Positions 7,632-14,912 of a stretch of 21,830 bases of DNA are shown here, piece by piece (the stretch's first letter is position 1; every line of letters starts with the position of its first letter). Origin of the DNA: a virus; the IMG/VR virus record IMGVR_UViG_3300046532_004634, positions 1 through 21,830 of that record; one strand, 5' to 3'. Made by a program: the position numbers and the translations under genes. Under the pieces are notes generated by a model, which saw only the letters and a list, made by a program, of their open reading frames with translations, did no database searches and had not been told where the DNA came from.

Positions 7632-7671
7632 AAAATTACTAATTATTATAATAAAAATTAAATATTTTTTC

Positions 7672-7705
7672 AAAAAAAAACCCGCACCCTTTTCGGGGCA
7701 CGGTT
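7672..7705 (-). terminator. Intrinsic terminator after the 7967 lipoprotein gene
   Basis: On the minus strand an 8-bp G/C-rich stem (CCGTGCCC / GGGTGCGG, two G-U pairs) closes an A-rich loop and is followed by nine T. It lies 25-60 bases past the lipoprotein stop at 7731. Confidence 0.9.
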
Positions 7706-7730
7706 GTGGTGGATGGTTAGACGTATTAGT

Positions 7731-7967
7731 CTACTTCTTCTTGTCGCCCGTAGCCTTTAGCTTGGGGAACGGGACCGAGACATTTACGAGCGGAGCCGTA
7801 ACTGAAATGCCGCTTTTATCGACGCTAGCGTCGAGGACGGCATTTTTATTAGCTGCGCCACCCACTGTAACAGAGGGGAGCTTTTCGGTCAACGCGCAAC
7901 CCATACCCAAAAAGGTAGCGGTAACGCCCATTAGTAATACTTTTTTCATATTAATATTAGTTTTCAT
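7731..7967 (-). CDS. Small putative lipoprotein
   Basis: This is a 78-residue protein with a Lys-rich N-terminus (MKTNINMKK), a hydrophobic core (VLLMGVTATFLGMG) and Cys24, which together look like a lipoprotein signal peptide. The -3 residue is Gly instead of the usual Leu/Val/Ala, so processing by signal peptidase II is likely but not certain. The mature part is short, Val/Ser/Ala-rich and ends KATGDKKK. No family is recognised. Its position just after the lysis genes could make it part of host envelope disruption or superinfection exclusion. ATG 7967 is chosen over ATG 7949 because an AGGT site lies 8 bases upstream, within a hairpin. Confidence 0.68.
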   Translation of the reverse strand: MKTNINMKKVLLMGVTATFLGMGCALTEKLPSVTVGGAANKNAVLDASVDKSGISVTAPLVNVSVPFPKLKATGDKKK

Positions 7968-7975
7968 AACTTATG

Positions 7976-7992
7976 ACCTGATTTTATCAGGT
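7976..7992 (-). promoter_or_regulatory. Hairpin over the start region of the 7967 gene
   Basis: ACCTGAT-AAA-ATCAGGT on the minus strand is a perfect 7-bp stem with a 3-base loop, ending 8 bases before ATG. The AGGT that would bind the ribosome is in the 3' arm, so folding would hide it. The spot could be an RNA switch, a protein operator or an mRNA-stabilising 5' hairpin. Confidence 0.5.
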
Positions 7993-8007
7993 GTATTTAT
8001 ATTATAC
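7993..8007 (-). promoter_or_regulatory. Candidate promoter with TATAAT and TATAAATA
   Basis: GTATAATATAAATAC on the minus strand contains both a perfect -10 hexamer and an exact TATAAATA, the T4 late-promoter consensus. Initiation 6-8 bases downstream would put the hairpin at 7976-7992 at the very 5' end of the mRNA. Confidence 0.45.
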
Positions 8008-8041
8008 TTCTTTTGTTCAAAAGAGAAGTAAAAAAATGTTT

Positions 8042-8203
8042 TTATTTACAAGCTTTTTCTAAATCTTTTCTTAGAGAAGAAATTATCTGTAAACCGTATA
8101 AACCCACTTTATGATCGTGATGCGACCCCTTCAAAAGCCCCTTGTAGTATGATTCTTTTCTTTTCAAAACACTATTTATATCATAAAAAGAAATTTCCTT
8201 CAT
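8042..8203 (-). CDS. Small basic hypothetical protein, 53 residues
   Basis: The ATG at 8203 opens a 53-residue frame beginning MKEISFYDINSVLKRKESYY and ending LRKDLEKACK. It is mostly helical and basic, with a His/Asp cluster (GSHHDHK) in the middle that could bind a metal. I recognise no family. It fills the space between the terminator at 8222-8251 and the 7967 lipoprotein gene. No Shine-Dalgarno site is visible; a diverged start motif, TGTGTATCA, ends 10 bases before ATG. Amphipathic helices and position support a real gene, but function is unknown. Confidence 0.6.
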   Translation of the reverse strand: MKEISFYDINSVLKRKESYYKGLLKGSHHDHKVGLYGLQIISSLRKDLEKACK

Positions 8204-8221
8204 TTCATTAAAATGATACAC

Positions 8222-8251
8222 AAAAAAAAAGAGAAACCCGAAGGTTCCTCT
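8222..8251 (-). terminator. Intrinsic terminator with UUCG loop after the lysis cassette
   Basis: On the minus strand the stem AGAGGAACC / GGTTTCTCT (9 bp, one G-U pair) closes a UUCG loop and is followed by nine T. It ends the transcript that contains the holin and the 8494 lipoprotein. Confidence 0.93.
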
Positions 8252-8275
8252 GCTTTATTTATATATTATAATTGA

Positions 8276-8494
8276 TTAATCGTCGGTAGGAATTCCTCCC
8301 GCATACCAACCTTCAGGTAGCTTTACTTTATTCTTGGAAAGAGTCCATTCGCCATCTTTTTTGACGTAAACTCTCCCCGAAACATCGGGCCCGATACGAA
8401 CTAGGTTAGACTGAGTGTCAACAAATACTACGCGAGTCGATCCGCATCCCGCGAGGAATAAGCTAACTAGGATCAGAATCGCTATCTTTTTCAT
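8276..8494 (-). CDS. Small lipoprotein, outer-spanin (Rz1-like) candidate
   Basis: I start this 72-residue protein at ATG 8494, which has a GAGGAG Shine-Dalgarno site 7 bases upstream; a start 96 bases earlier would bury the signal peptide. MKKIAILILVSLFLAGC is a textbook lipoprotein signal with lipobox LAGC and Cys17. The mature part holds VRIGPDVSGRVYVKKDGEW and KVKLPEGWYAGG, a pattern I recall in small phage lipoproteins encoded next to holins. It lies in a holin cassette and begins inside the preceding small gene, as Rz1 genes do. An outer-membrane spanin subunit or lysis lipoprotein is likely; a typical proline-rich Rz1 body is absent. Confidence 0.78.
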   Translation of the reverse strand: MKKIAILILVSLFLAGCGSTRVVFVDTQSNLVRIGPDVSGRVYVKKDGEWTLSKNKVKLPEGWYAGGIPTDD

Positions 8495-8636
8495 TTTTTG
8501 ACTCCTCTTCCCGTATGCGATTGCGCCACTTGTCTTTAAGGTTTTGGGGCGTAGCGTCAGCGTCTCCCGCTTTCGTATCTTCACGAGCAAGCCCTGTTAA
8601 CCAATCTAAGACGGCCTTGAGTAAGCTCGCCCACAT
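8463..8636 (-). CDS. Small lysis-cassette protein overlapping the lipoprotein gene
   Basis: ATG at 8636 opens a 57-residue frame. Residues 1-17 form a hydrophobic, Trp-containing segment (MWASLLKAVLDWLTGLA) that could sit on or in the membrane. The rest is charged (KDKWRNRIREEESKNEKDSD). It begins 7 bases after the holin stop and overlaps the start of the lipoprotein gene by 32 bases in another frame. The nested layout resembles Rz/Rz1 pairs, but the protein is much shorter than a normal inner spanin and lacks a long coiled coil. It may be an unusual spanin partner, a holin regulator (antiholin) or a membrane-associated accessory. An AAGG lies about 12 bases before ATG. Confidence 0.65.
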   Translation of the reverse strand: MWASLLKAVLDWLTGLAREDTKAGDADATPQNLKDKWRNRIREEESKNEKDSDSDPS

Positions 8637-8643
8637 TAGTGTT

Positions 8644-8859
8644 TTATGCCTTTTTCTTGGCTAAACCTCTGGAAACCGTATATCCAAGAGCACTAAGTGC
8701 GGAACATACGAAACCAAAGGCCTTGTCGGCTCCTGACTCTCCGCCAGCTTCGACGAGACCCGCGCCCCAAGCCAAAGAGGCTAAAGCGACTACGACGGTT
8801 ACCCAAAACTCGGTACTTTTCCAACCAGGTTTTACTTCAGTATTTTTATTAGCTGCCAT
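8644..8859 (-). CDS. Holin-like membrane protein
   Basis: This is a 71-residue protein with a polar N-terminus (MAANKNTEVKPGWKSTEF), two hydrophobic segments at about residues 18-36 (FWVTVVVALASLAWGAGLV) and 47-65, and a basic tail (GLAKKKA). This is the layout of small class II holins, and 'KPGWKSTEFW...LGYTVSRGLAKK' matches holin-like proteins I recall from marine phages. It would form membrane lesions at the end of infection. It leads the lysis cassette and lies between the tubulin-like gene and the two small lysis genes. No endolysin is seen in the window. The start lacks a Shine-Dalgarno site and carries the AGTGTATAA motif 9 bases upstream. Confidence 0.82.
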   Translation of the reverse strand: MAANKNTEVKPGWKSTEFWVTVVVALASLAWGAGLVEAGGESGADKAFGFVCSALSALGYTVSRGLAKKKA

Positions 8860-8868
8860 ACGGTTTTA

Positions 8869-8877
8869 TTATACACT
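8869..8877 (-). promoter_or_regulatory. AGTGTATAA start motif before the holin
   Basis: AGTGTATAA, followed by T to give TATAAT, ends 9 bases before the holin ATG on the minus strand. It lies in the 20-base gap after the tubulin-like gene, so lysis genes can be transcribed on their own. Confidence 0.55.
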
Positions 8878-8879
8878 AT

Positions 8880-10052
8880 TTATTCTGGTAAGTCGCCTAA
8901 TTTCTTAAGCTGGCTTATTTTTTCTTGAGGTCTTGCTAATCCACCAATTGAAGAGAAGACGTTTAATGTAGGTTTATCTCCGCTGTAAATTCCTCGATGG
9001 ACTACGCTGTTGGGTCTCATCATTTTGGAGAGCTGATCGAATGCTTGATCTAAGTAGCTCTGAGGAATAGTGTTGAGCTGCTCTGTGCCGCCAATAATTA
9101 TAGCAGCGGCAGAATTTCCAGTGCTTAAGTCAATTCCTCCCGAAAGTAAATTATTCCTTAGATTTTCTCGGACCGCGCGAGCAATGCTGATGGAATCTTT
9201 CCATTCGGAAACGGGTGAAGCCCCGAAAACGATCAGTCCAGAATCTAAAACCTGTCTGTAATCATTAGAATCGAAAGAAGAATAAGTGCTATCTTTAGCA
9301 GCGGTGTGATTGAAGAGATGGAAAAGTCCAGCCATGCTTTGATTGGCGACGTTCCAAAATTCTGACACTACTAAATTTGGATAAAGTTCTCCGATCTTTT
9401 CATTATCGATTAAGATTAACGGAGAAACAATTCCTTGGTCTACTAAATCATAGACCTGATCTAAAGTATTCGCGGCGTTAGCATTTACTTTTTTACCCTC
9501 TGAAGCCTTTGGCAACGCTAATATAACTCCTACTTTTTTTGAGGAACCTCCAGAAGCTTGAGTTTCTATGGCTGATCTCACAGCGGGAACGACGGAGCCC
9601 GCTCCCGTCCCTCCTCCAGCTCCAGCACAAATAAAAATTTTATCTACATCGTCTCCGAAAGACCTTTTCATAAAGTCAGATATATCTTCGCTTTTTTCTT
9701 GATAAACTTGGGCGGCGACTTCTGGGGCTTTTCCCGCTCCTCCGTCCCCAAAACATAATTTATTTTCTAAATCTATAGAATTTAAATCCTGTTGCGCGGT
9801 GTTGATAACCGCGATTCTTCTGTACCCTAACTTATGAAAATTTTCAGCGATGCGAGAACCCCCTTGACCTGCTCCAAGGAATGCGAACTTAAACGCTACA
9901 TCCACCTCGTCTTTTACTACTTTTTTCGTTTTGTCTTTTTGTACGGGGGGAATCAAGATGTCGGGCATTATTAGATCGGTGGGCATTTCGCCGTAAGTCA
10001 CAGATTTAATGTGATTTTCTTCCATGCTGTCTGGTTTGTTTTCTTCGCTCAT
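8880..10052 (-). CDS. FtsZ/tubulin-like GTPase
   Basis: This is a 390-residue protein. After a 50-residue acidic leader, residues 53-70 (AFKFAFLGAGQGGSRIAE) form the first beta strand and the GAGQGG T1 loop. ICAGAGGGTGAGS (141-153) is the tubulin/FtsZ signature GTP loop. INTAQQDL (84-90) matches the T3-side 'NTD' strand of FtsZ. The segment FDSNDYRQVLD (260-270) sits where the T7 loop supplies catalytic acids to the next subunit. The C-terminal domain continues to residue 360 with an IIIGG strand. Phage tubulins (PhuZ, TubZ) build filaments that centre or move DNA or capsids. Unusually, the gene follows the portal directly (1-base gap, GGAA before ATG), which suggests coupling to head assembly or DNA packaging. 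Fold assignment is strong; role is inference. Confidence 0.88.
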   Translation of the reverse strand: MSEENKPDSMEENHIKSVTYGEMPTDLIMPDILIPPVQKDKTKKVVKDEVDVAFKFAFLGAGQGGSRIAENFHKLGYRRIAVINTAQQDLNSIDLENKLCFGDGGAGKAPEVAAQVYQEKSEDISDFMKRSFGDDVDKIFICAGAGGGTGAGSVVPAVRSAIETQASGGSSKKVGVILALPKASEGKKVNANAANTLDQVYDLVDQGIVSPLILIDNEKIGELYPNLVVSEFWNVANQSMAGLFHLFNHTAAKDSTYSSFDSNDYRQVLDSGLIVFGASPVSEWKDSISIARAVRENLRNNLLSGGIDLSTGNSAAAIIIGGTEQLNTIPQSYLDQAFDQLSKMMRPNSVVHRGIYSGDKPTLNVFSSIGGLARPQEKISQLKKLGDLPE

Positions 10053-10053
10053 A

Positions 10054-12081
10054 TTATTTTTCCGCTTTTAAACTTGACGCTAATATACTAGCTAAATAAA
10101 AATCTAGTTGATGCTTGGTCGCTATTTCTCTGACTAATTCTACTCGTTCAGAATTATGATCTATCGGCTGTTCGCAATATTTCTTAACATTTTTTTCCCA
10201 TCGACTAGGACTTTCGTTAGCTATTATAGTCTCAGATATTTGAATAGCAACTTCTTTCTGGGATTTATTTAATCTTTTTACTTTGTGGATTTTTCTAAGC
10301 TGCGTAGCCACAGACCCTTCTAGCTTTTGGGCTAAAATCATATTATCCTTAACTTTATCCAGACTATAGGCTCCAGCTTGCCCAAGCGGGGAAATTTCCC
10401 TGTTCTCTTGAGGGATTCCAGTAGTTCCTTCGGGTCTGCCAGCGTCCTTGGGTAAGCTCTTAGGTTTTTCCTTATCCCCCGATTCTTCCACTTTTATGGT
10501 CTGAGCCAAGGGGCTTCCTCCCACCAACGGAGTATATAAGCCGTCGTTCCTTTGCTTCATGTACTCTTTTTGATTTTCTAACGAAGTCTCCTTATCGGGA
10601 AGCCTTCCTGTGTCAATAGCAGTTAAGGTTTCTTCGGGGGTGAGTACTCCTAGCTCCAGCAGACGAGAGTAAACTCTATCCTTCAACACGCTGTCTTGTA
10701 GAGACATCTCATCGAAGTAAGGGATAGGGTAATTCTTAAATCCTAAATTTTTAGAAATCCTTTTTATCTCAGGAATTAAGAAGTTGTTTAAGAAGGCTTG
10801 ACGCCCTTGTTCTAATCTAGAAACAAATACTTTAACCTTGCTCTCCTGATTAGAAAACTTCTCGCCCCCCACTAAAATGTTATTAAGCCCGTTGTTGATA
10901 TCTCTATCAAAAATTTCATATTTTTTAGGGTCCATTAGCTCCGCTATCTTAGGAACCACAAACTCTGCTTTAGTCGTGTAGTCCGCGATAAGAACCCTTC
11001 CCACTGATTCGTTTCGGAAGAGGTCTTGCATCGCTTGTAAGTTGCGCTGATTAATACCCCCCTTTTCGGGATCAGTACCCATTGTCACGAGCAATATAGC
11101 TTGCTGCATACAACGGCCAATGGCCATATCCATTTTTTTAAGCTCGTCTTTAAAGCTTATATCCGCTAATACGGGATAGCCCATTGGAACTGCAAAGGGC
11201 TCGTAATCTTGCTTTTTATAAAAAACCGCCATAATTCTATCTACGTCCAAGGGAATCTGAACGGCGGCGCTTCTGGATGTGTCAATTTGCTTCTGCACGT
11301 TTTTAGGAAGCGAATTGAACATTTCTTTGTCTTCTTCGGTTTTGCGGGTTTTTAATCTCTCCAGCTCGTAATTAGTTACTAGCTTATAATATATGGGGTT
11401 ATTAAAAGCTAACGTACCTGTCATCCTAATATCGGCAGGATTAACAAGCATATAAGAGCTAGGAATTTTATTGTCGCTTTCCAAAGCTAAAGATAAAGTA
11501 TTTCCAAATGTTTGGGTTATCTTGGATAATTCTTCATTAGTTAACTTAGCGTCGAACCTATATATGAAAACGTTTCCTGATCTGTAATATTCCCTAAAAA
11601 ATTGATCCTGAAAATCCCAAATATTTAATTTATTGAACAAGGCTTCGAAAAATGTTCTAGCTTTCTTGCTCGCTCCTCGAAAGTATATATTTCCTAAAGA
11701 AAATTCCGTCATTAAATCAATGACATTTCTAAATTGAGAAAAATTATAATAAGCTTTTTGACATAAAATTACAGCATCTCTGACATCTAAGCTTCTGGAA
11801 CCGCTATTTCCATATTCGTAAGAATACTTAAAAGGCACTAGTCCGTTGGAGATATTTATGTATTTATCCGTTCTTTCTATAACCGCTGCTTTATTTCGAC
11901 GAGTAGAAGTGACTCCCGTGTTGATGTTCGCTGCGGATTCATAAGCCATGAACGGGGTCGTGTCCTCGCTTGCCGAAGCCTTGCTCGTCATCTTTTTAGC
12001 TGCTTTTTTGGGAGCTTTCCGAGGAGAGCTTGAAGCTTTTGCTCCCTGCGTGGATTTACTTTTCTTGGGTTGCTGGCTCAT
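10054..12081 (-). CDS. Portal protein
   Basis: This is a 675-residue protein immediately downstream of the terminase. Residues 1-40 are a Lys/Ser/Ala-rich disordered tail (for example SSSPRKAPKKAAKK). The body has portal-like features as in T4 gp20-type proteins: FREYYRSGNVFIYRFDAKL, YMLVNPADIRMTGTLAF, DRIMAVFYKK, then a long helical part including GINQRNLQAMQDLFR. The extra C-terminal region from about residue 560 is helical and charged and may be a clip or crown extension. A dodecameric portal forms the DNA entry channel and binds TerL. Assignment rests on size, order beside terL, and segment patterns. The start lacks a Shine-Dalgarno site; AGTGTAATA ends 11 bases before ATG. Confidence 0.87.
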   Translation of the reverse strand: MSQQPKKSKSTQGAKASSSPRKAPKKAAKKMTSKASASEDTTPFMAYESAANINTGVTSTRRNKAAVIERTDKYINISNGLVPFKYSYEYGNSGSRSLDVRDAVILCQKAYYNFSQFRNVIDLMTEFSLGNIYFRGASKKARTFFEALFNKLNIWDFQDQFFREYYRSGNVFIYRFDAKLTNEELSKITQTFGNTLSLALESDNKIPSSYMLVNPADIRMTGTLAFNNPIYYKLVTNYELERLKTRKTEEDKEMFNSLPKNVQKQIDTSRSAAVQIPLDVDRIMAVFYKKQDYEPFAVPMGYPVLADISFKDELKKMDMAIGRCMQQAILLVTMGTDPEKGGINQRNLQAMQDLFRNESVGRVLIADYTTKAEFVVPKIAELMDPKKYEIFDRDINNGLNNILVGGEKFSNQESKVKVFVSRLEQGRQAFLNNFLIPEIKRISKNLGFKNYPIPYFDEMSLQDSVLKDRVYSRLLELGVLTPEETLTAIDTGRLPDKETSLENQKEYMKQRNDGLYTPLVGGSPLAQTIKVEESGDKEKPKSLPKDAGRPEGTTGIPQENREISPLGQAGAYSLDKVKDNMILAQKLEGSVATQLRKIHKVKRLNKSQKEVAIQISETIIANESPSRWEKNVKKYCEQPIDHNSERVELVREIATKHQLDFYLASILASSLKAEK

Positions 12082-12092
12082 GATTAATAAAT

Positions 12093-12101
12093 TATTACAC
12101 T
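12093..12101 (-). promoter_or_regulatory. AGTGTAATA start motif before the portal gene
   Basis: AGTGTAATA on the minus strand, followed by an AT-only palindrome (TAATAATTTATTA), ends 11 bases before the portal ATG. It occupies nearly all of the 21-base gap after terL. Confidence 0.5.
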
Positions 12102-12102
12102 T

Positions 12103-13935
12103 CTAACGGAACATTTGCGGCAAAAACGTAGAATTTATTTCGTTTTCATTCGTAGCCTTGTTATCATTGTAGCATTTAAGTCCCCAATTAGCTAACATTA
12201 AAGTAGTGTAATTATCTTTTCTAGCTCGATGGGGAGAGGTGCTTCTTTTTAAGTGCTGCGGTAAATCAAATGTTTGAGTGCCTTTAGCCGTAGTTTTTAC
12301 CTCTACTAAGGCACATTGCTTTTTGGTGGAATATATTAAAGTGTCTTGAGCTTCGATAAATTCGCCTATATTATTTTCTTCTACTAATTTTAAATTTATA
12401 TTGTAATTAGATTGCTTGTCGAATACAGAACCATTCGCTGTAGTTCTAGAGGCAAACCATAGTTTTTTATGGTCAATAGCTGCCTGAAGGTGCTCGTTAG
12501 CTTTTCTTAAGAAATCGCTAGTAAAGTTTTGTTTAAAGCAAATTCTATGGTCAGACTTATTCAGGTCTCTTTTTAAGCGTCTGATCTCCTTATTGTAATC
12601 TTCCCCCTCTTTGGCAGCCTCAAAGTCTAAAAATTTTAAATTTATTCCCGCATTAACAAAATTCTCAGATTCATTGCAGCTATCTAAAAATTGATACCCC
12701 GCGTTATCGATAACAATTAATCCAATATTAAAATTAGTGTAAAGATAATATAAATAATTTATGTGCTGTTTTAAGTCTCCCCCCGCTACCGCATAGCTAT
12801 GGACCAAAGTTCCCTGTCCAGTGTCCTCATCCACTTCCAATAGCGACATAGCGAAAAAGTCAGAACTTGGACTATTGGAGAAAGAGGGATCGATTCCCAA
12901 GATGTAGCTCCCCTTACTCTTCCCCCTTATCAAGGTAGTGGGGGTTTCGCCGTCAGGGATGGTGCATAAATGCATTTTTTGGGCGCTAAAATAAGAATCT
13001 GATCCATCGGTAAATTGAGCGCAGTACTCCCTTAAAAAAGAGGAGTGGGATGCTCCCCCATCTTGAGCTTCTTCTATGACGGTTTTATCTATCATTTCTT
13101 CAGGTAAGGCTTCGTACCCCATCTGCGAAATAAAATAATTAGCATCGCTTACATCCTCGGAATAAATCTTATTGGTCCATTCCCTGTAAGTTTTATACAA
13201 GTTCTCAAAAGTATAAGAAGCGGAGGATAGTGCTATCATCTTAGAGTTATTTCCGAACACCATTCTATCGTCCTCTTTCATTTTGCCCTTTTTAATTAAG
13301 TCGTCTTCCATGCCTCTAATTTCTAATCTCTCCTTCATATCCTGCGGAGCAACTAAGAAAGGCATGAGAACAGTATTGATTAGCTCCTCTGGCAGCAAAA
13401 GAAACTCATCCAATAAAAGAATGTTTGCTCTGAAGCCGCGAATTTTTTCGCCATTAAGAGGAATCGCCGTAATCGTGCCCCCATTAATAGACCATTCGAA
13501 TTGATCATTTCTCTTCGAGGGCTTCGTCGAGAAAGCTTGTTGTAATAATTCAGCACCTTTAGAGGTAACGAGTTTTTCTAAATTAGTAAAAATGAATCTT
13601 GCTGTACGAAAAGTAGGTCCAGCTATAAGAATTTTAGTTCCAGGATTAAAAATACATTGAAGGAAACAGAACACTGAAGCTATGAAAGTCTTTCCGCAGC
13701 CACGACCCCAAACACACATAGAAAAATTTCTATTCATCATTCCCTTCAGCGTAATTTCTTGATAGGGGGCGAGTTTGATGCCTGAGAGTAATTCCGTAGT
13801 AATGCCTATATTGGAAGACAGGAACTGAGCTAAAGAAATCCTAGCCTCTTTATCTTCCAGGGTTCCCTTCAACTTTAAAAGCCCTAAATTAGTATCAGGA
13901 ACCTCTTTTTTGTATTTATCTGGGCAATACCACAT
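12103..13935 (-). CDS. terL: Terminase large subunit
   Basis: This is a 610-residue packaging motor. The Q-like motif is LAPYQE (residue 59). Walker A is WGRGCGKT (76-83), Walker B is ILLLDEF (172-178) with catalytic Glu177, and the coupling motif is SSAS (237-240). The C-terminal RNase H-like nuclease has acids at Asp349 (ILGIDPSFSNS), Asp410 (GLIVIDNAG) and Asp574 (RARKDNYTT). The arrangement is that of T4 gp17-type terminases. It would cut concatemers and pump DNA through the adjacent portal. The start has neither a Shine-Dalgarno site nor the AGTGTAATA motif; 44 bases separate it from the ERCC4 nuclease gene upstream. No small terminase is obvious, but the 361-residue protein at 15641-16726 could fill that role. 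Confidence 0.95.
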   Translation of the reverse strand: MWYCPDKYKKEVPDTNLGLLKLKGTLEDKEARISLAQFLSSNIGITTELLSGIKLAPYQEITLKGMMNRNFSMCVWGRGCGKTFIASVFCFLQCIFNPGTKILIAGPTFRTARFIFTNLEKLVTSKGAELLQQAFSTKPSKRNDQFEWSINGGTITAIPLNGEKIRGFRANILLLDEFLLLPEELINTVLMPFLVAPQDMKERLEIRGMEDDLIKKGKMKEDDRMVFGNNSKMIALSSASYTFENLYKTYREWTNKIYSEDVSDANYFISQMGYEALPEEMIDKTVIEEAQDGGASHSSFLREYCAQFTDGSDSYFSAQKMHLCTIPDGETPTTLIRGKSKGSYILGIDPSFSNSPSSDFFAMSLLEVDEDTGQGTLVHSYAVAGGDLKQHINYLYYLYTNFNIGLIVIDNAGYQFLDSCNESENFVNAGINLKFLDFEAAKEGEDYNKEIRRLKRDLNKSDHRICFKQNFTSDFLRKANEHLQAAIDHKKLWFASRTTANGSVFDKQSNYNINLKLVEENNIGEFIEAQDTLIYSTKKQCALVEVKTTAKGTQTFDLPQHLKRSTSPHRARKDNYTTLMLANWGLKCYNDNKATNENEINSTFLPQMFR

Positions 13936-13979
13936 TTTAAATTTTAATTAATCTTGATTTTGGGTAATCCGCCCGCCGT

Positions 13980-14912
13980 TTAAAGGATTTTCTTGTCGTA
14001 ACTTAATTGTAAATCAATTTTTTTGTAAATGCACTTAGAAAAAAATATCTTTTCTATAACCCTCACTGACTCCTTTCTCCCCTTGACGAAGAGAAACTGT
14101 ATATGATCATACTTTTGGATCATCCCTCGGACTTTATGAAATATAAATTCAGGAGTCACTCTTATTTTTTTGGAGATATAGGGAAGGAAGGGGAAAGATA
14201 AGGCGTTGGTAAGGGTATCGTCTATTACTATGATTAAATTAGCATCATTTTCTGCCGCCCTTTCAATTTCGCGGCAAAACCTATCGTAATTTAAGACACT
14301 GATAGTCGAAATAAAATCCGCTAAAGACTTCCTCTCTATATAGCAATTACAGGTTAAAGATTTTTCGCTTAAAGCGTAATCTCCGAACTTTAAGCCTTTG
14401 ACTTCTGTAGGCAAATTAAATTTTAAAGGCAATTGTTCGCGACTGTCTATGTAGACTTTGCAGTCCTTATCGAAGCTCCCAGTTGTTATATTTTGAATTT
14501 TCTGATATTTATTTTTAAACCCTAGCGATTTACAAAGATCATAATAATCATTAAATTTTTTTTCAAAAGATATTATAGACGGGCAAGCTAAACTACGAAG
14601 CTCTACTTGACAGGGGGAGTAAACTAGGCCTTTCTTCTCTTTTCTCTCGGTTAATATTTTTTTTAAATAATCCTTTGCTTCTTTTTCGGGCAATTTATCT
14701 AACCACTTCAATTGGTTAGTCTTCGTATTGAATTGAGTATTTAAATAATACTCTTTGGATTTGAACTTAATTATTTTCCCATCATGCAAATCATAGCGAG
14801 GGCAGTACTTCTGGTAATACGCAGCTATTCTGAGGTCATGTTTCTTGAGATGAGAATGGAGTTTCCTCTCCGTCTCAAATTCCTGATCACACGCTTTGCA
14901 CTTAAAAGTCAT
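13980..14912 (-). CDS. C2H2 zinc finger fused to an ERCC4-type nuclease
   Basis: This is a 310-residue protein. Residues 5-25 form a classic C2H2 finger: Cys5-x2-Cys8-x12-His21-x3-His25. A linker with basic segments follows. Residues 150-300 are an ERCC4-family nuclease: YIDSREQLP (Asp156, Arg158, Glu159), FGDYAL (Asp178) and YIERKSLADF, giving the GDx(n)ERKx3D signature (Glu193, Arg194, Lys195, Asp199), then YDRFCREIERA and a hydrophobic strand LIIVI. ERCC4 nucleases cut branched or flap DNA, as in XPF/Mus81. Its place directly upstream of terL suggests a role in resolving branched replication concatemers before packaging, like T4 gp49, but by a different nuclease family. It overlaps the sulfotransferase gene by 11 bases. 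Confidence 0.85.
   Translation of the reverse strand: MTFKCKACDQEFETERKLHSHLKKHDLRIAAYYQKYCPRYDLHDGKIIKFKSKEYYLNTQFNTKTNQLKWLDKLPEKEAKDYLKKILTERKEKKGLVYSPCQVELRSLACPSIISFEKKFNDYYDLCKSLGFKNKYQKIQNITTGSFDKDCKVYIDSREQLPLKFNLPTEVKGLKFGDYALSEKSLTCNCYIERKSLADFISTISVLNYDRFCREIERAAENDANLIIVIDDTLTNALSFPFLPYISKKIRVTPEFIFHKVRGMIQKYDHIQFLFVKGRKESVRVIEKIFFSKCIYKKIDLQLSYDKKIL

Noticed and set aside
8495-8590. Longer start (8590) for the 8276 lipoprotein gene
   Set aside because: It would put 32 charged residues before a perfect lipoprotein signal. The ATG at 8494 has a GAGGAG site, and the extra stretch overlaps the 57-residue gene in another frame.
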